Shown here piece by piece: positions 33,523 through 41,228 of a stretch of 64,000 bases of DNA (position 1 is the stretch's first letter; every line of letters begins with the position of its first letter). A program made the position numbers and the translations under genes. The notes beneath the pieces were generated by a model, which was not told the origin of the DNA, did not search any database, and saw only the letters and a program-made list of their open reading frames with translations. Location of the stretch: contig NZ_SJUO01000005.1 in the NCBI RefSeq assembly GCF_004336985.1, positions 62,001-126,000 on the forward strand. The letters are read 5' to 3'. The DNA is from Exiguobacterium sp. SL-9. GTDB taxonomy: Bacteria; Bacillota; Bacilli; Exiguobacteriales; Exiguobacteriaceae.

Positions 33523-34372
33523 ATTCGGTGTATAGGGTGTAAGTCGCCTCGAACGACTCGCCTGGGTCGAGCAGTTGCATATCTTCTTTATGGCGGATGT
33601 CTTTTCGAGGACCTTTGTAGTCGGCGTGTCCGAACCAAGGTTCGAGACAGACGAACGGGGCGTCAGATTGTGGAGGCGACCAGATGCCAAAATGGGTGAA
33701 GTGCGGGGACTCCATGACGATGGCCCGACCGCTCGGCTGATGTCTGAGCGCCGCGTATTCGATTTGTTCAAAGATGAGAGCGTCCTGGTCGAACAGGTGA
33801 TGGGTCAACGGGATGTACCGGCGTTCTCCGAGCGGTTGATAGGCACCCGTCAAGTACGGACCTTCCAGCAATAACCGGTCGAGCGTTCGCGTCTCCCCAA
33901 AGTCGATTGTGTAGTCTTCGAACGTGCCCCCCGCAAACGGGATGTTGAAGGCAGGATGTCCGCCGATGCTGAACGGGAGGACGGCGTCATCTCGGTTGAC
34001 GACACGATACGTCACACTCAACTCTTCGCCGATGAGACGATAAATGACGTTCAGTTCGAAGGAGAACGGATAGTGTTTACACGTCTCGACCGAATCGCGA
34101 AGGCGGAAACGGACATGTGTATCGGAAGCCTCGGCGACCTCAAACAGTTCATCGCGCGCAAACCCGTGTTGGCTCATCGTGTACGTCATCCCGTCATATA
34201 AGTAACGGTCGTCGAGCAGTCGTCCGACGAACGGGAACAGGATGGGGGCTTGCCGCCCCCAATATGTCGGATCGCCTTGCCAAAGGAGTTCCGTCCCATC
34301 GACTTTCCAACTCGTCATTTCGGCGCCGTGCGCTTTTAAAGTGACGCTAACTTTCTCATTGTGAAGTTGCAA
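33521..34372 (-). CDS. Aldose 1-epimerase family protein
   Basis: 283 residues of the GalM-like beta-sandwich family: LLWQGDPTYWGRQAPILFPFVGRL, SQHGFARDELFEV, FSIGGHPAFNIPF and FVCLEPWFGHAD, where the His and Glu are catalytic candidates. It probably interconverts anomers of free or phosphorylated sugars. The start is a TTG at 34372, ten bases after AAAGGAG; the frame is open further upstream, but that extension overlaps the intergenic gap and has no ribosome binding site. Confidence 0.85.
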   Translation of the reverse strand: MQLHNEKVSVTLKAHGAEMTSWKVDGTELLWQGDPTYWGRQAPILFPFVGRLLDDRYLYDGMTYTMSQHGFARDELFEVAEASDTHVRFRLRDSVETCKHYPFSFELNVIYRLIGEELSVTYRVVNRDDAVLPFSIGGHPAFNIPFAGGTFEDYTIDFGETRTLDRLLLEGPYLTGAYQPLGERRYIPLTHHLFDQDALIFEQIEYAALRHQPSGRAIVMESPHFTHFGIWSPPQSDAPFVCLEPWFGHADYKGPRKDIRHKEDMQLLDPGESFEATYTLYTE

Positions 34373-34446
34373 GATAGTTACTCTCCTTTGAATGATGTGA
34401 TAAGTTAAGTTTAGGAGTGAATAGTACACAGGACAAGGGGTAAATC

Positions 34447-34998
34447 ATGCGATTTCATAAACTAGCTATCGGGCTGATCATGGCAGGCCTCATCGCCGGA
34501 TTGGGCTATAAAGGATATGACGAGTTTAACAGCCAAGCGAATGAGCCGGCAGTCAGCATCGCCACGGACGATAGCGTCCTCGGTGGACTCGAGGTCGGTC
34601 AGCGAGCGCCGAAGTTTGACCTCGAAACAACCGAGGGAGAACGGTTGTCGCTCGCCGATTACGAAGGACAACCAGTCGTCTTAAATTTTTGGGCGTCGTG
34701 GTGTCCACCGTGTCGAGACGAACTGCCCGAGTTGATTGCGTTTGGTGAAGAAACGGGTATTCCGGTGCTCGGGGTGAACGCGACGAAAAACGAACGCCGC
34801 GGCAAACAAGACGTCGACGCTTTTTTACGGGAAGTCCCGGTCAGTTTCCCGGTCTTATTGGACGAGGACGGGGCGGTCGAGAAGACGTATCGCGTCGTTG
34901 CTCTCCCGACGACCTATGTCATTGGTCCAGACGGTGTGATTACCGCCAAACAAGTCGGACCAGTTGATTTCGATTGGTTGCGTGATCAAACGAAATGA
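34447..34998 (+). CDS. Membrane-anchored thiol-disulfide oxidoreductase (ResA/TlpA-like)
   Basis: 183 residues with an N-terminal anchor (LAIGLIMAGLIAGLGYKGY) and an extracytoplasmic thioredoxin fold. The active site is WCPPC (85-89) and the cis-proline loop VALPTTYVIG. ResA reduces apocytochrome c cysteines; StoA-type relatives serve spore cortex. No cytochrome maturation genes adjoin, so the partner is unknown. The ATG follows GACAAGGGGTAAATC. Confidence 0.9.
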   Translation: MRFHKLAIGLIMAGLIAGLGYKGYDEFNSQANEPAVSIATDDSVLGGLEVGQRAPKFDLETTEGERLSLADYEGQPVVLNFWASWCPPCRDELPELIAFGEETGIPVLGVNATKNERRGKQDVDAFLREVPVSFPVLLDEDGAVEKTYRVVALPTTYVIGPDGVITAKQVGPVDFDWLRDQTK

Positions 34999-35006
34999 AT
35001 GGAACG

Positions 35007-35045
35007 GACAAAGACAGACTGGGAGTGAACCGGTCTGTCTTTGTC
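35007..35045. terminator. Bidirectional terminator
   Basis: GACAAAGACAGAC (35007-35019) pairs perfectly with GTCTGTCTTTGTC (35033-35045). It separates the oxidoreductase gene from the convergent small gene. Confidence 0.83.
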
Positions 35046-35251
35046 TACTTTTTATAATGTTGTTTGATCAGTGCATCGAAATTCGGTGTCATGTCTTCCT
35101 CGAGATAATAATGGTGGTTATCTCGAATAATTGTATCGCCAACACGTGCTTCTGATGGCAAGAATCGTCTCGGGATAAAACTCGAGCCGTTGTTCCAACG
35201 TAACACGGCATACTTCCCTTCGACCCGCACCAATGTGCCGTATTTAATCAT
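35045..35251 (-). CDS. Small DUF3006-like protein
   Basis: 68 residues: MIKYGTLVRVEGKYAVLRW, then SSFIPRRFLPSEARVGDTII and a charged tail. The pattern of an N-terminal beta strand pair, LP and GD resembles DUF3006 proteins of Bacillota, which have no known function. The ATG follows GAGGAGGAAGAGGC, a strong site. Confidence 0.68.
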   Translation of the reverse strand: MIKYGTLVRVEGKYAVLRWNNGSSFIPRRFLPSEARVGDTIIRDNHHYYLEEDMTPNFDALIKQHYKK

Positions 35252-35397
35252 GCCTCTTCCTCCTCAACGAACAGCTTTCTGTCTCTTTATTCTTATAGAG
35301 TGTATTCCCACATTACACAAAAGCTACACATATTTGAGCGAGGTTGGACAAGCAAACATGAACATGAAGCGTTGACGGAAATGTGAAGAAAGTTAGA

Positions 35398-35435
35398 AGA
35401 AAACGCTTTCTTTTTTGTTTATTTTCTTCTATAAT
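35398..35435 (+). promoter_or_regulatory. Promoter with cre-like box for a 34-residue protein gene
   Basis: TATAAT (35430-35435) is a perfect -10. AGAAAACGCTTTCT (35398-35411) matches the cre core with mismatches only at the two ends and overlaps the -35 position, where no consensus hexamer is seen. Confidence 0.55.
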
Positions 35436-35485
35436 GAAGGCACGGGGTGATTTTGACGAATTTGTGAACAATGGGGGTATGGTCA

Positions 35486-35590
35486 ATGTTTTCATCAGCT
35501 ATGATTGGATTGCTCGCTTTCACCGGCGTGACCATTTATGGGATTGACCGTATGTTCACGGTCCGTTCAGAGCGCGTCACAAAGAAATAG
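35486..35590 (+). CDS. Very small membrane protein (34 residues)
   Basis: MFSSAMIGLLAFTGVTIYGI starts this 34-residue peptide, one membrane helix of about 20 residues with a basic tail, RMFTVRSERVTKK, which would place the C-terminus in the cytosol. A GGGGGTATGG stretch precedes the ATG at 35486; an overlapping ATG eight bases earlier reads a different, non-hydrophobic 22-codon frame. A promoter with a cre-like box and a perfect terminator delimit a transcript of about 200 nt that contains only this gene. No family is recognised. Confidence 0.6.
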   Translation: MFSSAMIGLLAFTGVTIYGIDRMFTVRSERVTKK

Positions 35591-35608
35591 GTCTACATAA
35601 TAGGGGGG

Positions 35609-35646
35609 AATCGCAACGTCTTGGGGAGACGTTGCGATTTTTTTGT
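35609..35646 (+). terminator. Terminator of the 34-residue protein gene
   Basis: AATCGCAACGTCT (35609-35621), loop TGGGG, AGACGTTGCGATT (35627-35639) and further T residues. Confidence 0.88.
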
Positions 35647-35647
35647 G

Positions 35648-36448
35648 TCAATAATCTTGTTGGCGCGACTCGCGCTCTTTCGTTTTTTGTTCGACATGCT
35701 TCCGATTCCGTTCATGAACACGTTGGAAGAAAGCGTGCTCGGGCCAATGGGGAGACCAGACGCGTTCCTCGGGCAGAGCGAGGATATACTCTTCGGCCGC
35801 GCTCAGCCGTTCTATCATCTTGCTGCGATCATCGCATAAATCACCGTGACCTGGAATGAGCCAACGAATCTCATACTCGTAAATGGCAGACTGAAGCTTT
35901 TGCAAGGAGTTTACATACGCTTCGGCGTCATGCTCGATGAACGGAGGTTCGATATTGGAACCGTAATCTCCGCATACGAGAAGTCTCAGCGGTTCGACGA
36001 TTAAAGACATATGAGTCGATTCGTGACCAGGGGTTAATAAAAACGTGATGGGAGTGGAGCCGAGTGCGAGGGTACCATCTTCCGAAATCATAATATCGAC
36101 AGTAGGTTTGACGATGGGACGATCGATGTAATACTGTTCGTAGAACGATTGGATCTCATTGAGCTGAGAACTCGCATCCGTCTCGACGAACGCTTGAGAC
36201 GCAATCACGGTCGCATCAGGGAACGCATAAGCCCCGATGATATGGTCATAGTGCTGATGTGTATAGATAACATACAGCTTTTTTCCTTGTCGACGCAGTT
36301 CGACGTCGCGGCGAATGGTAGCAATCTCTTCAGGCAACCAGTTCGGATCGATGACGATCAAGCTCTCATTCGTCTCGACTAACGTCGAAGTCGTCCGCAT
36401 TAAAGCGCTCTCGTACACGGTGAACGGTTGAAGACGTACTTGAATCAC
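35648..36448 (-). CDS. Metallo-beta-lactamase-fold hydrolase
   Basis: 266 residues of the MBL superfamily. The zinc motif YTHQHYDHIIGAYAF is present, with further ligands in LTPGHESTHMSL, LVCGDYGSN and the terminal IPGHGDLCDD. These proteins hydrolyse esters, lactones or thioesters (glyoxalase II-like); the substrate is unknown. The start is a GTG at 36448 after AAGGAGGGATTCCC; upstream in-frame ATGs lack a site and lie before it. A small C-terminal extension is rich in Arg, Lys and Glu. Confidence 0.85.
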   Translation of the reverse strand: MIQVRLQPFTVYESALMRTTSTLVETNESLIVIDPNWLPEEIATIRRDVELRRQGKKLYVIYTHQHYDHIIGAYAFPDATVIASQAFVETDASSQLNEIQSFYEQYYIDRPIVKPTVDIMISEDGTLALGSTPITFLLTPGHESTHMSLIVEPLRLLVCGDYGSNIEPPFIEHDAEAYVNSLQKLQSAIYEYEIRWLIPGHGDLCDDRSKMIERLSAAEEYILALPEERVWSPHWPEHAFFQRVHERNRKHVEQKTKERESRQQDY

Positions 36449-36533
36449 GGGAATCCCTCCTTCTTGTCTTCCATCCTTTTCCCGAATCGCCATCATTTAA
36501 GCGTCGTCGGTATGACTGCTATTATCGTAAAAA

Positions 36534-36566
36534 ACAAAAAAGCAGAACGTCGAATGACGTCCTGCT
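36534..36566 (-). terminator. Terminator of the tRNA-Gly transcript
   Basis: On the minus strand AGCAGGACGTC and GACGTTCTGCT form the stem (36541-36566), followed by a run of T (36534-36540). A second hairpin, GCACGGTACACCGTGC, lies at 36571-36586. Confidence 0.78.
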
Positions 36567-36627
36567 TCAGGCACGGTACACCGTGCAGTTATGTGTGCGA
36601 GCAAACTCTCGCGTATATGTCGGTAAT

Positions 36628-36701
36628 TGGAGCGGGTGAAGAGAATCGAACTCTCGTCATCAGCTTGGAAGGCTGAGGTTTTACCATTAAACTACACCCG
36701 C
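36628..36701 (-). tRNA. tRNA-Gly (anticodon TCC), copy 2 in transcription order
   Basis: Acceptor arms GCGGGTG and CACCCGC, discriminator T and encoded CCA. The anticodon stem TCAGC/GCTGA holds loop CTTCCAA (anticodon TCC), and the T arm is GAGAG-TTCGATT-CTCTT. Identical to the neighbouring copy. Confidence 0.93.
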
Positions 36702-36717
36702 ATATGAAATTTAAAAT

Positions 36718-36791
36718 TGGAGCGGGTGAAGAGAATCGAACTCTCGTCATCAGCTTGGAAGGCTGAGGTTTTACCATTAAACTACACCCGC
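36718..36791 (-). tRNA. tRNA-Gly (anticodon TCC), copy 1 in transcription order
   Basis: Identical in all 74 bases to the copy at 36628-36701, with encoded CCA; a 16-bp A/T-rich spacer separates the two. Both are transcribed leftward towards the terminator at 36534-36566. Confidence 0.93.
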
Positions 36792-36919
36792 GAAACGCTT
36801 AACGTTACGGTAATATAATAGCACAGGATTTTAGCTTTGCAAACCCTTTTTTGAAAAAACATTGGTTGTTGCGGCTAGGTCGTCTTGCTAAGATAATAGA
36901 AGAGAGGAGTGGATGGGGC

Positions 36920-37279
36920 ATGAGTGAGCGTAAATCCTATTTACAGATGATGAGCGAAGGGTTTCGGATGATGAAACAATCCAAACCACTCAACCACGAT
37001 ATGAAGCTTCGTCAATGGATGTTCTCAATTAATCACGAGACGGACTGGCAGGTGATTCTTCGAACGGAACGATTGAAATGGATCGGTCCGGCCACGAACG
37101 AGTTCATCGTCGAACCGCTATTCGTTCAAATCGGGGCACTTCAGCTCACGCGTCATCTCGAAACGAATGAAGTACGTTTGACTATCGATGAAAAATGGGG
37201 AATTGAAAGTAAGGTCGTCTGTGATGACCAAGAGTGGGAACGATTCGTCGCGTCGCTCAAACAATTGAAGGGGGAGTAG
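36920..37279 (+). CDS. Hypothetical protein, first gene of Imm11-like operon
   Basis: 119 residues starting MSERKSYLQMMSEGFRMMKQ, with no membrane helix. The C-terminal half alternates strands and ends DQEWERFVASLKQLKGE. I recognise no family. The ATG follows GAGAGGAGTGGATGGGGC. It ends two bases before the GTG of the next gene and so forms an operon with it and the third gene. Confidence 0.68.
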   Translation: MSERKSYLQMMSEGFRMMKQSKPLNHDMKLRQWMFSINHETDWQVILRTERLKWIGPATNEFIVEPLFVQIGALQLTRHLETNEVRLTIDEKWGIESKVVCDDQEWERFVASLKQLKGE

Positions 37280-37281
37280 TC

Positions 37282-37836
37282 GTGGGACGAGAAAGGTTAT
37301 ATCGGATTGAAGCGGAAGCTCGTGGGAGTGCATGGCGGGCCCGTGTATTGACCGGCATCCAACGATTCCGCTTTTTTAAAGGGGAATTGCTCGCACCGAC
37401 TGAACGCCCTTATGTTGTCTTGAGTATCTCTCAAGACAAACAGGCGCTTCCCGATTTGATTGAGACGGATATGGGCGTCTTACTTATCCACGAACGAATC
37501 GGCCCAATTTTTATGAATGTATGCCCATACGATATTCAACTCGTTCGAGTCGAGTTGCACACGAGCACCGGGAAGACGGATCAATACTGCGCACTCAATG
37601 TGTTACGTCGCTTTGAGATTGAACATCTCGAAGATTCCGGTGAGTATCGACCGTTAGATCCGGACCGGCTCTATTTTTTATCACATCAAACAGTACGATT
37701 GAACTTATTCGGGCACATGATTGCCCAAGATCGAAACAGCCAACGCCTTTACGTGACGGAGCGTCTCAAATATGCGCTTCAAGCGAAAATGGTGACTGGG
37801 CTGGCATTCAAGAAAACGAAGGAGCAAACAGCATGA
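37282..37836 (+). CDS. Imm11/DUF1629-like protein (putative immunity protein)
   Basis: 184 residues. The C-terminal half reads QYCALNVLRRFEIEH, then SQRLYVTERLKYALQAKMVTGLAF. This recalls the Imm11 (DUF1629) pattern of an LNVLR strand, an LxVSE/TERL helix and a final GLxF strand. Imm11 proteins neutralise polymorphic toxins in other bacteria, but no toxin is encoded here. The start is the GTG at 37282 after GAAGGGGGAGTAGTC. It overlaps the third gene by four bases (ATGA). The family call is from memory of the pattern and moderately sure. Confidence 0.6.
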   Translation: MGRERLYRIEAEARGSAWRARVLTGIQRFRFFKGELLAPTERPYVVLSISQDKQALPDLIETDMGVLLIHERIGPIFMNVCPYDIQLVRVELHTSTGKTDQYCALNVLRRFEIEHLEDSGEYRPLDPDRLYFLSHQTVRLNLFGHMIAQDRNSQRLYVTERLKYALQAKMVTGLAFKKTKEQTA

Positions 37837-38246
37837 AGGAATATGAGATCGACGGTTGGATCCGTCTATCCTACCCAGAACACTTTGAATACAACGAAGA
37901 AGAAGACCACGTCAGTTTTTACTCTGTTGAGACAGATGCACAAGGAACGCTTCAAATGTCGATTTATGAAGCGGAAGAAGCGCAAGCCCCAAGTGATGCG
38001 GCCCTTCAAGAGTTGAACACGTTTTTAGGCGAGTTCCCGATCGACATCAAAGTCGCCCCGAGCGTTACAACGGAGGCCGGCGGCATGACGACGGCCTATG
38101 CGAGCGGAATCGAGGACGGCATGCATCTTGATGTGTGGTCGTTGACAGACGGAAAGCGGCTTTTGTTTTTGACGTATGTCGCCGACGAAGTGACGAATGA
38201 GAAGTTAGAGATCGAATCGATTATCGACTCGATTGAATGGACATGA
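37833..38246 (+). CDS. Hypothetical protein, DcrB/DUF1795-like fold possible
   Basis: 137 residues, acidic, soluble. It shows IDGWIRLSYPEHFEYNEEED at the start, an LNTFLGEF helix and a terminal IESIIDSIEW helix. That order of strand, helix and final SI-helix resembles Mog1/DcrB (DUF1795-type) folds, which occur as adaptors near toxin genes, but similarity is only suggestive. It is the last gene of the three-gene operon; the terminator follows at the stop codon. Confidence 0.65.
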   Translation: MKEYEIDGWIRLSYPEHFEYNEEEDHVSFYSVETDAQGTLQMSIYEAEEAQAPSDAALQELNTFLGEFPIDIKVAPSVTTEAGGMTTAYASGIEDGMHLDVWSLTDGKRLLFLTYVADEVTNEKLEIESIIDSIEWT

Positions 38247-38284
38247 AAAGAGACACGCGCCCATGACGGCTGCGTGTCTCTTTT
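38246..38284. terminator. Bidirectional terminator
   Basis: AAAAGAGACACGC (38246-38258) pairs with GCGTGTCTCTTTT (38272-38284). It lies between the Imm11-like operon and the convergent autolysin gene. Confidence 0.88.
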
Positions 38285-38287
38285 GTG

Positions 38288-41041
38288 TTATTGGAATTTT
38301 GGAACTTCAAAGTAAAGCGTGTAAGCGTCGAGCTGTTGGTACATGTTATAAATATTGGCCGTTTGTTTTGTCGCCCACGAAATATCGGTGGCATATTGAT
38401 ACGTACCAGGATTGCTCGGATTGAACCGCATCTTATAGAGCGTGTTCTGTTTCCGGTTCGGGTTGTTGATATACGAGTCGCCGATAAACTTGGCCCCGCC
38501 GATGATGGCAGCTTCTGGTGTGAACCAGCCTTCTTTATAAGCGCGTTCGGCCCCTTTGACATGGGCGTTCCCATCGATTGCACCGATGCCATACATGTTG
38601 TAGACCGTCTTCGGAGTAACGGCTTTGCCGTCGACAGTCGAGACGAGCGTCCCGGTGGCGAGGGCGGATGTGCCGTGACCGGTTTCAAGCAGCGCATGCG
38701 ACAACAAGTAAATTTCGTTGACGTTGTGTGTGCGTGAGGCGTCGATGAACGCCTGGCCACGACCTGCTAAAATCCCTTTTCCGATGAGCGATTTGTTTAA
38801 GACGGTTGCCGTCAAATCGGCACTCTTCGACAAGTCGAGGAATTGGAAATATTCACGTGACGTCGTGGCGAACGATGTCGGTGAGACTTGACGCGTAATT
38901 TCCTCATCCGTCGCGAGACGCCATGCGCGGTCGTAGACACGGATGTTATAGCCGCTCGGTCGGTAGTAGCTGATTGTGTAATATTGACCGATTTCACCGG
39001 TGATTGCCACCGCTTCGCCTGGATTGAGCACCCCGAACGAATGTGCCGTCATCGAGGCATCTTTCAACACTTTGACGTTTCCAGCGACGTTGGCTGCGCT
39101 GACGTATCCAGTGAATAGACCAGACTTTACTTTAAACCAAGTCGTCGAGCCGACCTTTTGAGTGCCGAGATACTCGAGCTTCGTATTGGTCGAGAGACTA
39201 GCCAAGTTTGTCGCTGATGATGAAGCGGTTGCTTTCAAGTATTGGAATGAAGTCGTAAATAGCTCTGTCGAGTTGACTGTCCCGGTTGTAGCAGTCGCTG
39301 TAGCGCGTGTGATGTACGCTTTTGGCACGTAAGCGTACGCTGTCCGGTAAGCATCCGACTGGGCGAACACGTTGCGCTGCGTCGCGATCATCGAAGTGAG
39401 CGTGTACGGATAAGCAGTGTGTGTGATCACCATCTCTTTGCTACCGGCAACAGGTGGCGTATACGGTTTCGTATACGTGAGAGAGATATATCCTTTTACG
39501 AGCGAACCGTTAAGGAGATACGAGATGAGCCCCCAGTCGCTGCCGACGATTGGTTTTACTTTGACGACTGTCCCGTTAGCGAGCGTACCAATGACATCGC
39601 CGTCCACGGGCTTCGTTCGGACGTTCAACGTGCCATTGTTGGCGACTACGACTTGAACTTCCCGCTCGGTTCCGTATTGTTCTGTTACAGGAGGCGTTAA
39701 CGCAAAGTTGCGAGATGCGACATAGCCTGTCTGATTCGCATAGCGAACTTTATACCACGACTTGTTTGTTCCATAGGTCTCAAGATGTTCGACTTTTGCC
39801 CCTGATGGAATTGTTTGAATCACTTTACTCGATGTCCATCTTGATGTATACATCAAGGCCTCTTGTTGAGCAAAATACGGAGTGATTGTTGCCACGACTT
39901 TTGTCTCAGCGAGATCTCGTTTCGGAATGTATCCGGTAATTGATCCTACAGACACTTTAATCCATGATCCCAAATCAGATAGTTGTTTAACCTCTGTATT
40001 CAGTGGGAGTTGTTTTAAGACAGTGCCAGCCGTCCATTTGGTTTTATAGACCGCAGTGTTGCGTTGTGTGTAAAGCGAAATCGTATTTTGCTTCTCGATC
40101 GACTGCAAGCTACGGTTTGGAATATATCCTGTCAACTTGTTATACGTGATTTTTGCCCAAGATCCTGTCGCTCCATGTAAGGAAATTAATGTGACGTGTG
40201 CCCCTGAAGGAATGCTTGTAAGTGTCTTTGCACTGCTGTATGTTCCTTGCTTCAAGCTAACAGCCTCTTTTGTCGTATGAGTTGATGACGAAGAAGGTGT
40301 AGAAGGAGTAGAACCGGAAGAAACTTTAGTGAAGTATGCCGCTGCGACATACCCGGTTTTTCCATTGTATTTAATCTTCATCCATGATCCTGACGCACCA
40401 TGTGAAGAAATATAACTGACAATGCTTCCTTTTGGCACACTTCCAATAATCGAAGCTGTTGTCGAAGTACTTGAACGTAAATTAACCGTTGCTTTTGCTG
40501 CATAATTCACAGAGGTCGATTGCTGAACGACAGTAGAGGAATCTTTAATTGTAAAGTAACGTGCCGCTACATATCCTGTTTTGCCCTTGTAAGACACTTT
40601 TAACCACGAACCAGTAGCACCGTAGGATGCCAAATAAGTGACGGTTGACCCTTTAGGAATGGTCGTGATGACAGATGATGAAGTTGTCCGAGAAACTCTT
40701 ACATTCACGTTTTCTTGAGCGATATATTCTTTAGATGGTTGAGCCGTCTCTTGATTAGAAGCCGATTTTAAAGACAGATAACTGGCAGAGACGTATCGCT
40801 TTTGGCCATTGAAGTCAATTTGAGCCCAATTATTGCTTGTTGAGTAGACAGTGACGACACTGCCCTTTGTAAGTTTTCCTACAATTGGTGAGGCTGTAGA
40901 TGTTGAGGAGCGAACATTCAAAATTGACGTATTCACTGTTCCTTCGTACGTTGCTGCGTATGATTGAGTCGGCGCTTGTGTAATAAATAATGTACTAGAA
41001 AGCAGTACGGCTGTACTCAATCTTGTGATCGTTGGTTTCAA
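38288..41041 (-). CDS. Secreted SH3b-repeat endo-beta-N-acetylglucosaminidase (autolysin)
   Basis: 917 residues. A signal peptide (STAVLLSSTLFITQAPTQSYA, cleavage near residue 29) is followed by about eight or nine SH3b domains between residues 33 and 700. The C-terminal glucosaminidase domain (about 740-900) has the catalytic Glu E786 in LLSHALLETGHGTSALA and YNMYGIGAIDG. It should bind peptidoglycan through the SH3b repeats and cut the glycan backbone during growth or cell separation. The N-terminal third uses ACA, TCA and ATT codons far more than the rest. The ATG follows AAAGGGGTAAGAC. Confidence 0.88.
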   Translation of the reverse strand: MKPTITRLSTAVLLSSTLFITQAPTQSYAATYEGTVNTSILNVRSSTSTASPIVGKLTKGSVVTVYSTSNNWAQIDFNGQKRYVSASYLSLKSASNQETAQPSKEYIAQENVNVRVSRTTSSSVITTIPKGSTVTYLASYGATGSWLKVSYKGKTGYVAARYFTIKDSSTVVQQSTSVNYAAKATVNLRSSTSTTASIIGSVPKGSIVSYISSHGASGSWMKIKYNGKTGYVAAAYFTKVSSGSTPSTPSSSSTHTTKEAVSLKQGTYSSAKTLTSIPSGAHVTLISLHGATGSWAKITYNKLTGYIPNRSLQSIEKQNTISLYTQRNTAVYKTKWTAGTVLKQLPLNTEVKQLSDLGSWIKVSVGSITGYIPKRDLAETKVVATITPYFAQQEALMYTSRWTSSKVIQTIPSGAKVEHLETYGTNKSWYKVRYANQTGYVASRNFALTPPVTEQYGTEREVQVVVANNGTLNVRTKPVDGDVIGTLANGTVVKVKPIVGSDWGLISYLLNGSLVKGYISLTYTKPYTPPVAGSKEMVITHTAYPYTLTSMIATQRNVFAQSDAYRTAYAYVPKAYITRATATATTGTVNSTELFTTSFQYLKATASSSATNLASLSTNTKLEYLGTQKVGSTTWFKVKSGLFTGYVSAANVAGNVKVLKDASMTAHSFGVLNPGEAVAITGEIGQYYTISYYRPSGYNIRVYDRAWRLATDEEITRQVSPTSFATTSREYFQFLDLSKSADLTATVLNKSLIGKGILAGRGQAFIDASRTHNVNEIYLLSHALLETGHGTSALATGTLVSTVDGKAVTPKTVYNMYGIGAIDGNAHVKGAERAYKEGWFTPEAAIIGGAKFIGDSYINNPNRKQNTLYKMRFNPSNPGTYQYATDISWATKQTANIYNMYQQLDAYTLYFEVPKFQ

Positions 41042-41192
41042 TGTCTTACCCCTTTCGGTGAATACAGACTTGTGAATTAGTATTCGTTTATGGCTTTGCG
41101 GTCTAAGTATATCTTATTTGAAAATTGGAAAGAAGGAGTGGAATTACAAAAAAGGTAAATGAATTAGAATGAATATGTATTATTTTGTAAAT

Positions 41193-41228
41193 TAAAAAGA
41201 ACCTCCATTTACTAGGAGGTTCTTTTTG
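41193..41228 (-). terminator. Terminator of the alpha/beta-hydrolase gene
   Basis: AAAAAGAACCTCC and GGAGGTTCTTTTT form a perfect stem around ATTTACTA, overlapping the end of the leftward gene. T-rich flank on the minus strand. Confidence 0.85.

Larger units (their letters stand above)
36628..36791. repeat. Tandem direct repeat of the tRNA-Gly gene
   Basis: Two perfect 74-bp copies 90 bp apart (start to start), plus a few shared flanking bases (AATTGG side). This is a recent or homogenised gene duplication. Confidence 0.9.
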
